DNA from: Paragyromitra xinjiangensis
Lineage: Eukaryota; Ascomycota; Pezizomycetes; Pezizales; Discinaceae
DNA: 64,000 nucleotides
Assembly: GCA_038503065.1 (NCBI GenBank)
Contig: JBCAMK010000009.1
Location: forward strand, 930,001 to 994,000
Direction of reading: 5' to 3'
The position numbers and the translations under genes are program-made. The notes under the pieces were generated by a model. That model searched no databases. It was given only the letters and a program-made list of their open reading frames with translations, and was not told the DNA's origin. Shown here piece by piece: positions 37,914-48,201 of this stretch. Position 1 is the first letter of the stretch, and each line of letters opens with the position of its first letter.

Positions 37914-39086
37914 ATGTCCCATCCCCTAAAACTCCTCGACCTCCCCAACGAACTTATCCTACTCGCCGCCGAGAACCTCAACCCAAAGGATCTCTCCTCA
38001 TTCCTCCTCGCAAATCGGTTTCTGTGCGACCTCCTTACCCCGCATCTCCACACTCTCGCTGCGGAGGACAAAGACGGCCAACCCACCGTACACTGGGCAA
38101 TCGAAAACGGCCATCCAACACTGGCCCTTCTGGTTCTAGGTATTAAGGGCGCCTCCAGTAATCTCGAATTCCAATGTCCCAACGAGTGTCCTCGTTGTGA
38201 AGGTATTGGCGGAACGGCATTTCACCAGGCCGTGAGAGGCAGACACACACCTGTGATTCGGAAATTGGCAGAAGCAGGGGCCGATATCGATGCACGGAAC
38301 AGTATTGACCAAACTGCTCTCTGTTGGGCCGCATCTAAGGGAGACGAAGAATTAGTCAAGCTCCTCTTAGAGCTAGGGGTCGACATCCGTTCGGCGCTCG
38401 GGTGGGCGGTGAAAAGGGGGCATGAATCAGTTGTACGGCTACTGCTGGAGAAAGATAAGACGATTATTGAACTAGGTGGCACTGAATACCGCACACCACT
38501 ACATGAAGCTGTTATCCGTGGGTTTGAGGGGGTCGTTAGAATCCTGCTAGACAATGGTGGTGATGTTTCTGCTGCCGATGGGGAGGGAATGACGTCACTG
38601 CATCATGCGGTAGATCGCAATCATGTGGAAGTTGTCAAGCTACTGCTGGAGAATGGAGCGGATTGTCACTCATTAGACAATAATTTTTTGATGTCGATTC
38701 ACTACGCCGCTATCATGGATATTAGCGGAGAGACGACGAGGATATTAGTAGCGAATGGAGCGGATGTGAATGCGCGAAATCCACACAGCGGAAAAACGGC
38801 ACTACATTACGCTGCGAGAAATGGCCGGTGGGAAGTGGTTGGAGTTCTTCTGGCGAATGGGGCAGACATAAATGCAAAAGATTTTGGCGGGCGCACGGCG
38901 CTGTTGAATGCAGCGCTGTCAAAAAACCCAGGCATAGCTAGTATGTTAGTTGCTGGAGGTGCAGAGATGCCTTCTGGGTATCAGTTGTCGAAGGAAATCA
39001 CGGAGTTCCTGGATAATCATTGCAGGGCGCAGGACATTATCGAAATTGGGACAGCTCTTCTCGCATTATTTACCCTAGATTCTTGA
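37914..39086 (+). CDS. F-box-like/ankyrin-repeat protein
   Basis: Single-exon gene of 390 residues. The ATG at 37914 was chosen because the longer open frame begins only from GTG. The N-terminus (LLDLPNELILLAAENLNPKD followed by LSSFLLANRFLCDLLTPHL) is a clear F-box-like motif, which would link the protein to Skp1 and an SCF ubiquitin ligase. From about residue 60 to 355 there are about eight ankyrin repeats, for example DQTALCWAASKGDEELVKLL, TSLHHAVDRNHVEVVKLLLE and GKTALHYAARNGRWEVVGVL. The second repeat has a CPNECPRC insert with four cysteines in nine residues' range, unusual for ankyrins. The architecture is common in filamentous ascomycetes as large lineage-specific families. The substrate is unknown. 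Confidence 0.88.
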   Translation: MSHPLKLLDLPNELILLAAENLNPKDLSSFLLANRFLCDLLTPHLHTLAAEDKDGQPTVHWAIENGHPTLALLVLGIKGASSNLEFQCPNECPRCEGIGGTAFHQAVRGRHTPVIRKLAEAGADIDARNSIDQTALCWAASKGDEELVKLLLELGVDIRSALGWAVKRGHESVVRLLLEKDKTIIELGGTEYRTPLHEAVIRGFEGVVRILLDNGGDVSAADGEGMTSLHHAVDRNHVEVVKLLLENGADCHSLDNNFLMSIHYAAIMDISGETTRILVANGADVNARNPHSGKTALHYAARNGRWEVVGVLLANGADINAKDFGGRTALLNAALSKNPGIASMLVAGGAEMPSGYQLSKEITEFLDNHCRAQDIIEIGTALLALFTLDS

Positions 39087-41184
39087 ATTATATTAGCGAA
39101 AAAATGCTTTTTTGGGGGGATATATGAAACATTCTTGTTGAACCCTTGAGATCTGTTCTCCACATATGCACTTCTGCTATGCTGTAAGTGAGGATCCTAC
39201 TTTAAGACCGCATTACCCAACCCAGAAGCTCATGACATCTCATCTCTTCCGTTCTGCCTCCTTAAAATCATAATCCTGCATCAAACCCCTAACTTTTAGA
39301 CCCAGCGCACTTGTCTTCAGGCTCACATCCGCTATACATTGGAAAGTCATCGTTTCCTCAACTATAAGCATTCCCCTCAAACGCTCCCTCTACGGCCTGC
39401 GTTACGATATAATTTTAGGGAAATTTCCCGAACTTTCCTGCGGAGTTATTCCGAATAATAGACTTCTATTTAGTAGTGAACTAAGATGGTAACCAAATAT
39501 TTTCTAAGAAAACGCCGTTCGAGGGATCACGTTATTGGGAGATCTCTTGATGTAGCAGCTAGCTGATACATTTGGATGCACTAGAGCCCTTAGTACCATC
39601 CACGGAACATATTGCTGTAATTTCTGGGATAACAAGAGTGGTTTCTTTGGCTTCCTATATCACGAAATAACCATAATCCCCGCTTAACGGGGGATGGACT
39701 CCAGTATCTACTTTCAGATACCCCAACTCGTAAGCATAAAACATTTGGTCATTGGTAATCACTCGAATAACCCCCACACACCTGTATATATTGAGATACT
39801 AGTCTGGAGTGAGTCGCCGTAGGAAAGGGCGGAATTTTGCACATGCATCCACACATACTTTTGTGCGCGATTCTGTAGCATGTTTTTTATCTCGAGTAAT
39901 AGACTGCTGAACCTCCGCGAAATAAAAAAAAGCCTGAATAATCATATCGTTAAACTTGGAGTGTACGAAGCAAAGAGTGCTAATTAGAATCCTTTCTTGG
40001 AAATGGGGTGTGGGGCTGGTGGCCTCTGTGGAAACCCACTCTAGGAGGCGTGAAACAGTAATTATTTTGTTACCTTTCACAAATGCTGAGGGGTTCCCCT
40101 TCCTACTTAAACTGAGAGAATTCCCAGTGAGGCATATCGTGAAAAATATGGCATCCTTAACAAGCTGACGGACAAAATCCTTAAAATCTGACGAATTCAA
40201 TTGCATCTGTATGATCTGCCGATGAGATAAATCTATTGTGAGCTCTGGCAAAGAAGATGAATTCTATAGAGTCTCTTAATGGAGGTGAAGTAGCTTTATG
40301 GTCCGATAATTTGTGTTTACATCTACTGTCGTCGAAGAAGCTAGCCGAACAAGTACGCTTCTGCTTGATGCACCTCTGCGACTGGTTGCACAGTACCACC
40401 TTGTGTAACGAGGGGTTTTGGTGGTCAATTTTTCCTTGCACTATAATCTGATAAAACCAACTTACTGTAAGGAATGATTTGCTGTAACAAACTAAATCGG
40501 CTGAGTGATGCATGTCCCTTATAATAAGGTATTACTGTATCTGGTTCTTTTTATACTCGGTACTGCTACTGTTTTTATATCTAGGAAAGCTGAGATCTAC
40601 GTTACGTAGTAAACTGTGGCCATGGGGCTAGACACGAAACTATCTTATAATATAAAGTTTATGTATCTCTAGTCACACCATTCAGGATAAGCTTTGTAGT
40701 TGGGGTAAAGTTAATAAATGTCTCAACTTACATGGCAAAACCCCAAATTCAAGAGCCCGATGACGCGGCGAACAACAATAAGGGAATTTTCCTAATAAAG
40801 TAAACTTGGTTTTATTTCCATTTGGACTCCTTTCTAAACTTCGCCCTTTCCGTTATCGTTGTTTTAATCGCTGTGATCGAGCCGTCTTCTCAAGTGACAC
40901 GAGCCGTGAGGGATATAGGTGATGCGTTAAAACCCAAATTTAGAAGGCTGGATCGTCACGTGATGGGTCGGTTATGGGCTGGGATTGCCCATAGATGGGG
41001 GTATGGGTGAACTCAGATATACACGGGAACTATATTAATACGCGAGTGTTGATCCTTGAAGTGGACCACACCCGGTGAGCATCATAAGCTCGCGAGCGAC
41101 TCCATCTTTTCCCGCTCCCTCTAGGCTGTGGGTAACTACATGTATCTTCACCATTTTTAGCTTTGACTTGATCAACAACGACTC
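39087..41184. other. Intergenic region with one doubtful minus-strand ORF
   Basis: 2.1 kb, AT-rich. The only candidate coding sequence is the overlapping pair of minus-strand frames at 39799-40513, listed separately. A short match to the dispersed repeat (CATGGGGCTAGACACGA) lies at 40621-40637, and TACATGTA lies at 41137, 41 bp before the kinase gene's start codon region. Confidence 0.4.
39799..40513 (-). pseudogene. Doubtful hypothetical ORF pair
   Basis: Two overlapping minus-strand frames: 40513-40181 opens with ATG (MHHSADLVCYSKSF), and 40251-39799 (150 codons, no ATG start) contains QMQLNSSDFKDFVRQLVKDA and FNDMIIQAFFYFAEVQQSIT, which read like helical protein. A frameshift or short intron near 40200-40250 could join them. 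I recognise no family. It may be a broken gene or chance. Confidence 0.25.
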
Positions 41185-44100
41185 ATGGCAGTCTCAGTTT
41201 CGAAACTCGAACACCTCAAACTGGAAACGGAATTCCACAATGGCTATGTGGTGCACACGACGTATGAATGGGGGCTTACAGCAAGGCTATGGAAGGCAAC
41301 GAGATGGAAGCAGGTGAAAAAGATCGGTATGGGGGCGTTTGGGAGCGTTTGGCTTGAGGAGGAAAGCGAAGGAAAATTAAGAGCGGTCAAAAGGCTACCT
41401 CGAGATTCTGTGCCTGGAGCAAGTTTCTTGCAGGAGCTGTTAGCTTTGGTAAAATTGAAGGACGTAAGTAGCCCCCGAAATATATTACCTGTTGTGAGAA
41501 TAAGCTCCCGTATATTTTAAGCTATGTTGATATGCTATATTGGCTGCGCGGGAGGCTACTTTCACGGCAATATACCACGATGTTGGCTGACAGTGATCCT
41601 AGCATGACCACTTATTCGTTGGGTTTTGTGGCTGGTACGAAGACAAAACCAACATATTCATTGCGATGGAGTACATTGAATATGGGGACTTGAGTGAATA
41701 TATCAAGGACGGGAGAGCAAAACCAGACGCCAAGAAGATCACTAGGCAGATTCTGGAGGGACTTGAGGTCTTGCACGAAAAAGGTATCTGTCATCGGGAC
41801 TTGAAGCCACAGGTATGACTCAAAATATGTATCCTACTCACTATAGTTATGCTGATATAAACTGCCTACAGAATATCCTTATTGCCTTCCCTGACCCAAT
41901 TTGGGTCAAAATCGCCGATTTTGGAGTATCGAAAAGAGCCAAAAACACAGTCTTGCGGACCATGTGTGGAACCCAAGGCTACCTTGCCCCCGAGCTGCTC
42001 GGAATGCTCCCCCGAAACTTTGGTCCGGGGACTGGACGAGAATTCACCCATGTGTTGGATATGTGGTCACTTGGTTGTCTAGTACATGAAATCCTGACCC
42101 TACAAACACCCTTTCTCCAGCCCCAAGAATTTCTAGACACGGATATGATGGAATCGGGCTTGACAATGTCTGAACTCGGATCAACCGATATGGAGTCTCT
42201 ATATCAGTATTGCCGAGACATCATTGAATTCCCAGCTGAAGTTTTACGGGACTCTGGAGTTGACGGAGAAGGAATAGCTTTTGTGAAGAGCTTGTTGGCT
42301 GCGAATCCGGAGAACCGACCGACAGCAACGGGCGCCCTACAACACGCATGGCTAGCAAATGATAGTGGATCTACAAGCGAATGGTTCCAGAAACTGGAAG
42401 GCGAGTTTTCGCAACTAGGGGTAGAGCTGAACCTTAAGGATCGAGAGAGGAGCCGATTGGTGAAACAAACCGATAAAGCAGATATCATGCAGTTTCTGCC
42501 TCGCTCAGCAAAAGAACAGTTTCCAGTTCTCTTACGGAAGGCTATAGCCAAGGGATATAACTTGGTTGTTTTAATGCTCATTAAGAGCAGCAAATCTATT
42601 GATCACTCAACTACGGGGAAGTTGTTTCGATGGGCGGCGGAGGCTGAACAACTCGACACGGTTGAACTTCTCATGGAAAACGGATTCGATGTCGATACCC
42701 CCTACAATTCTTCACTTGATACCTCTACTAATTCACCTATCGATGATCGAACATTACTTCAGTGGGCAGTTGTCACAGGGAGCTACGATATGGTGAAGCT
42801 ACTGTTAGATAGAAAGGCCGATTTTAGTATCAGCGTCAATCGTCAAGAGTTATCCCAACAAGCTATTAAAGCTGGGTATGTCGACGTTGTAAAGTTGCTA
42901 TTAGAAAACGGAGCCAAACCAGATCAAACGGCGCTTCTGGAGGCAACTTTGCACGGCCATACCGAGATTGTGAAGCTACTCTTCGAAAACGGGGCTGTTC
43001 TGGGCCAGGCAGCATTGCAGGCAGCAGCTGGGGGTGGGCATATCGACATTATGAAACTACTTCTGGCCAATGGGACCAACATTGCTGCTGATCCAAAGTT
43101 CTACGGAGGCCTAACAGCATTACAAGCGGCAGCTGAACATGGACACACTGAGGTGGTGAAGCTACTCCTGGGAAACGGAGCTAGTGTTAACACCAAAGTA
43201 TTCGATAAACTAGGCCGGATAGCGTTGCGAACTGCAGCTGAGCACGGGCATATTAGTGTAGTTAAGCTACTGCTAGCTAGCGGAGCTGATGTTAATGCCG
43301 AGCTGCCCTCTACAGCAGGTTTGACACCATTGCAAGCGGCGGCTTGGGGCGGACATATCGACATAGTGAAGTTACTCCTAAGCAACGGGGCCAATATCGG
43401 CGCTAAGGAGTTGGAGGTAGCGGCTGAGCGTGGGCATATCAACATAGCGAAGCTACTCTTAGACAACGGAGCTCGTACCAACCCCGAAGCATTAGACGCG
43501 GCAGTCAAAGGCGGGTTTATTGACTTAATGGAGCTACTTCTGAAAAACGGGGCTGATTTCAATGCTACAACCCGACATAGAACACCACTTCAAAGGGCGG
43601 CCGAAAGCGGGTATATCGATATAGTGAAGTTACTTCTAGCAAAAGGGACTTGTATCAATACCGGTGCACTAAAATTGGCGGCTGGGCAAGGACATATTAA
43701 CATAGTGAAGCTACTTTTAACCAACGGGGCCGATCTCAACACTGGGGAATTGCAGTTGGCGGCTGAGGGTGGACATATCAACATAGTGAGGCTGCTTCTA
43801 GACAACGGGACTCGTACCAACTCTGAAGCATTAGACGCAGCGGTCAAGGGCGGGCTTATAGAGCTGGTGGAGCTACTCTTGGAAAACGGGGCTGATGCCA
43901 ATACCACGAATCGATATGGATATAGAACGCCACTCCAAAGGGCCGCTGAAAGCGGGCATATCGATATAGTGAAGTTACTTTTAGATAGTGGAGCTAATAT
44001 CGATGCTACGAATCGACATGGAGATAGAACAGCATTACAGCTAGCAGCTGAAAGTGGGCATATCGACATAGCGAAGCTGCTCTTGAGCAGCAGGGCCGAT

Positions 44101-45288
44101 ATCAATGCTACGAATCGATATGGAGATAAGGCGGCGTTGCAATCAGCAGTCAAAAGTGGGCATATAGATATAGTGAAGCTACTTTTGGACGGTGGGGCCG
44201 ATATCAATGCCACGAATCGATACGGAGATAAAGCAGCATTGGAATCAGCAGCCAAGAGTGGACATATCGACATAGTGAATTTACTTTTAGCTAAAGGAGC
44301 AAATATCAACAACGGGGCATTGAAACTGGCGGCTGAGCAAGGACATATCAACATAGTGAAGCTACTCCTAGCCAAGGGAGCCGATCTCAACACTGGGGAA
44401 TTGCAATTGGCGGCCGGGGGTGGGCATATTGACATAGTAGAGCTACTCATTGCCGGGGGGGCTGACCTCAACGCTGGAGAGTTGCAATTGGCGGTTGAGG
44501 GTAGATATACCGACGTAGTGAAGCTGCTTTTAGCCAAGGGGGCCGATGTCAATGCCGTACATTGGTATAAACCTAAATCAGCATTGCAAACGGCAGCTGA
44601 GATCGGGTATGTGGACCTTATAAAGCTACTTTTGGACAACGGGGCCAAGGTCAATGCCACCGAGCTGGATACAGAAAGGACAGCATTGCAAGAGGCGATT
44701 AGCAACGGGCATGCCAACGTCGTGAAACTACTCCTAGACGATAGGGCCAGCGTCAGTGCTGGATCCCTGGCAGAGGCAGCTAGAAGCGGGCATGTCGATA
44801 TAATGAAGCAACTCTTGGATTACGGGGCCAATGTCAATGCTACGAGTCGGCAGGGGGATAGGACAGCATTGCAGCTAGCAGCTGAAAGTGGGCATATTGA
44901 AATAGTGAAGCTACTTTTAGCTAAAGGGGCTGACCTTAACACCGGTGAATTGCAATGGGCGGCCAAGGGTGGGTATATCGACATAGTAAAACTACTCTTG
45001 GATAATGGAGCCGATGCCAATAACACAAGTTGGTCTGAAGGTGGAACACCATTGCAGGCGGCGACTAGGGGGGGGCATATCGCTATAGTGGAGCTACTCT
45101 TGGAGAAAAAAGCAGCCGTTAACACGAAATCCTACTACATGCGAGGTCGAACGGCATCCGAAGTAGCGGATAGTTTTGGCCAGACTGAAATCAAAAAGCT
45201 GCTTGTAGATGCTGGCGCAAAAGATACCCATATTTCATTGTGGCTGTCTCGAGCAAAGAAACGTTTCCGCAGTTTTACATTTTCGTAA
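41185..45288 (+). CDS. Protein kinase-ankyrin repeat fusion protein
   Basis: A 1301-residue Ser/Thr kinase with a long ankyrin tail. Three exons (41185-41463, 41603-41812, 41872-45288). The kinase domain spans about residues 45-322: IGMGAFGSVW (glycine loop), AVKRL (lysine), IAMEYIEYGDLSEYI (hinge), HRDLKPQN (catalytic loop, split by intron 2), KIADFGVSK (DFG) and GTQGYLAPE (APE). All catalytic residues are present, so it should be active. From about residue 384 to 1283 there are about 27 ankyrin repeats, many of the form GHIDIVKLLL-x-x-GADI-N. Alternating repeats lack the TPLH start and begin GELQLAAEGG or similar. The N-terminal 40 residues match no domain I know. It probably senses or binds a ligand through the ankyrins; function unknown. 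Confidence 0.9.
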
Positions 45289-46420
45289 CGCTTCTAAGGG
45301 GCTGATTAGATTTTAAATTTTTTGGTACACACCCTAAGCAAAACCTTTTTTACTTCCTTCCAACCTTAAAATCCCTAAATCCTGTTGCAAAAGGCTTACT
45401 TTTATCCGGCAGGTCACTTGGAGTCACCCGATGCTATGGTCAACTATATTGCCTTTGGTTTCGTTAATGCTATGTTCGAGTTGGGGGAAACAAAGTCAGC
45501 TTTTCGTAGCTACTCTTTGAGGGTTTCTCTTTTTTAAGGCGTTGGGGCGAGATTTTTATTCGATGTGGCCTGGTAGCCAGCAGAGCCATGGGATGCTAGA
45601 CTCTTTGGATATCGAGCCTCTATTCATTGCGTCTTTTCGAGTTTTTGGATGTCTTGTACTGAAGGATTATGACGTTATTATAAAAACGTTAGAGCAGCTA
45701 TGTAGGGAGCTTTCAAGCTTTCAAAGCACAGTCCGAATTATATGGTACCATTCAGACTGCTCAAGTGATGGTCCATACCGGATTGATCAAAAGTAGTTGA
45801 GCAAAAAGCCAACCATAAGCTTAACCAAAAACTAAACTATAAAGTTAGTTGACCGGAGTTCTCACGAAACTTGTTTTTAACATCCCGATCTCCCGAACGC
45901 GCCCTAAGCTGTAGCTTGGGAACATAGGTTCGGTTATGTGGGCTAAAACATGAACTGCCGTCAAAAATATGTAGTTTTTGCCAACCGCATCAATTCCTGG
46001 AGGAAATACCAACCGAAAGTAACTACCAGGCCGAGAGTTTTTCATGGTTCTAAATGACCAACCTATAGTTTTAACTTAATCTAGTCGCGACAAAGTAACC
46101 CATGTCTATAACCATGACCACACAAGCAATTAGACAGGAAAAGTTCGAATGAAAGTAGAGTCACGCAGAAATGGGAATCACAAACTCTCAGCTGTAAGAA
46201 ACCCACTATCAAGACCAGATGAAACATCTTGTGGACAAAATCTATTAGACTCAACACTCAGGAATTCCTCGAAACCTTCGAACATCAGTAAGAAAGAAGA
46301 AAGAAGAAGCGAGGCCCTGATAGATAGTCTGAAGTATAACCCTTTGAAATTTATCATAAATCAATTACAATGTAATAAAGCATAGGCTACGTGTACTTGA
46401 AGTACACAACTACATAGATG
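45289..46420. other. Intergenic region
   Basis: 1.1 kb, no recognised gene. A perfect 17-nt palindrome (GTGTACTTGAAGTACAC) lies at 46391-46407, next to the MITE. Confidence 0.4.
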
Positions 46421-46646
46421 TACTACGGGTGTAGGGGTAAGTCTGATGACAGGTGGCGGTGCAAGTAAGAGTCTCCAATTCTCTTCCCCTTTCCACATCT
46501 CCCCGAGAGACCTGATAAAGATGTTAAAGGGTCAAGAATGCTATGTGCTAAACACCAAACCAAGTTAGTTGGTAAAAGTATGAAATCATAGCGAGAAAAG
46601 TGCTTCACCGCCACCTGTCGTCAGACTTACCCCTACACCCGTAGTA
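46421..46646. mobile_element. MITE with 41-bp terminal inverted repeats and TA flanks
   Basis: A 226-bp unit. The left end TACTACGGGTGTAGGGGTAA is mirrored at the right end (TTACCCCTACACCCGTAGTA). The inverted repeats run about 41 bp with one mismatch (GATGACAGG against GACGACAGG). The outermost TA on each side can be read as the target duplication of a Tc1/mariner/pogo-type element. The interior of about 144 bp has no coding capacity, so it is non-autonomous. It ends 63 bp before a tRNA gene. Confidence 0.85.
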
Positions 46647-46709
46647 CCAACGCTCTGGCTGGTGAGTTTAGGGGCATTTATCAGTTCAAATAGTCTGGTA
46701 CTACCATCT

Positions 46710-46790
46710 GCTCTGGTGGCCAAGTTGGTAAGGCGCAGCACTAGTAAAACTGTGATGCTGAGATCCTCGGTTCAACTCCGAGTCAGAGCA
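46710..46790 (+). tRNA. tRNA-Thr (anticodon AGT) with 8-nt intron
   Basis: Complete cloverleaf: acceptor GCTCTGG pairs with TCAGAGC, then A as discriminator; D-arm GCC...GGC with AAGTTGGTAA loop; anticodon stem CAGCA/TGCTG with loop CTAGTA|A; T-arm CTCGG-TTCAACT-CCGAG. The anticodon AGT reads Thr. An 8-nt intron (46747-46754) sits one base 3' of the anticodon, the canonical nuclear position. CCA is not encoded. Internal A and B boxes are intact. Confidence 0.95.
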
Positions 46791-46818
46791 TTTATTTTTC
46801 TTCTGTCTCGTTTTTTTT
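46791..46818 (+). terminator. RNA polymerase III T-run after tRNA-Thr
   Basis: TTTATTTTTC directly after the tRNA, with a back-up run of eight T's at about 46811-46818. Confidence 0.7.
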
Positions 46819-48201
46819 AAAGCTCTAGTTATTATCCTAAAGTTCTAGTCACTATTCTAAAGTCCATTCGTACCTCCAGGTCTAAAACCGAGTCCTGAGT
46901 CTTTGTGCTGGTTGCTACGAGTAAGGAGCAGAGAAGGGTAAGGCGGGGGCAGCCAGCAGCTCTAGTCTCGTGCCTAGCCCTCATGCAGTAGGGGACTAGG
47001 GTAGCCGAGGCTAGCTCCCTACTTGTTTCCCTAGGGCCTATTTAACTTGAGCTCTGGACGGCGGTGGACAAGCGAGCGAGTAGGTGGTGGGAGAGAATGA
47101 ACTAGAGTTGTTGATTTCCTCCTAGCCGTTCATCCCAAGCCTAAGGATTTGTTGTTTAAACATTCCGCATAATTTTAAAAACGAGTTATGAATGCTCCGT
47201 TGCCCCGCTTGATAGATAGACAAACTTTTATGCGTGAACAAGTCGGTGGGTCGGGATTGAACCAAGTATGTATACGCCTGAGGATGGCATCATACGTTCT
47301 CACTCGTGATGAAACGGCACCACAAAGTATCATCTAACCATGTTATCCGGCTTCGCCTGTCTCATATCCTCGAGCAGCTCCTTCAGTGGTGGGGGAGAGC
47401 TGCATTGGCGCAAGGGATTCCTCATCTCTAAAGACGATAACGGGACGAACGGGACGAGACGGGCCTCGTCTGGAAGGAACAAGACGCAGATGTTGTGTAC
47501 TGCATATATCTACAAAACCTCAAATCGAATACCCTCACTCAGCCCATTCCCAACCAAATCCAATAACTGTCTGTTCTCGCGCCTTCCCCACAAACCCACA
47601 ACGCTAAGAGTGCAAACACCTGATACATACAATAGTACAAAGCAAAACCCAAGATTGTTGAAAGCCTGAGATCTGCCATCCCCATCCCCATCCCCATCCC
47701 CATCCCCAACCCCTTGCCTACCCTACTATCCCATAGTCCCTGTCCCCCCCCCCCCGAATCCCTAGTATCCTCCGCTATGCTGTCGGCGGTTAATAAGAAA
47801 AGTAACGAAAGAAACCTCCAATACTAAAAGAGATAAGAAAAAAACCCATGAAACAACAAAAGAAAAACGAAAACCGTGGAAGAAAAAGTATAAGCTAACC
47901 AAAGCCAACTCCTCGATGATACCAAATTGCAAGTGACCCAACAAAAGAAACGCGGAAATGCTCACAACCCCAACTAAAAGGTCCTAAGAAAAATAAGATA
48001 GGAGTAAACGAAGCAAAACAAAGCAAAAACGTTGATCCCTAAGATATTGTGACAAAAAAGAAAGAGGGAAAAAAACCCCCCAATACCAAAAGATATATAA
48101 GGTCTGAGCCCAAAGGGAGAAAAAAAGAAGGAATCTCGTCTCATCTCACTTATCAGCTCATCCTCCACAGTGGGTATATCAAATCTATCCCCGAAAAGTA
48201 T
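46819..48201. other. Intergenic region with dispersed repeat and C-rich tandem repeats
   Basis: 1.4 kb. At 46968-47000 lies the inverted partner of the repeat at 29450-29520. (ATCCCC)5 is at 47678-47707 and a 12-C run at 47744-47755. The right end (47770-48200) is purine-rich and probably the 3' UTR of Inp1. No gene recognised. Confidence 0.45.
47678..47707. repeat. (ATCCCC)5 tandem repeat
   Basis: Five ATCCCC hexamers followed by an AACCCC variant; simple sequence. The unit differs from the TTAGGG-type telomere repeat, so telomere origin is not claimed. Confidence 0.85.

Noticed and set aside
43590..44717. 375-codon antisense ORF within the kinase-ankyrin gene
   Set aside because: It mirrors the ankyrin repeat period, is made of repeating Ser/Ala/Pro/Leu units and has no independent gene signals. 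It is a shadow of the repeat DNA.
47230..47330. Possible minus-strand tRNA (GGTTCAATCCC B-box match)
   Set aside because: An anticodon-like stem can be drawn, but the acceptor arms do not pair and the T-stem has a mismatch.
47678..47755. C-rich tandem repeat as an internal telomere
   Set aside because: The unit is ATCCCC, not the CCCTAA expected for most filamentous fungi, and it lies between ordinary genes.
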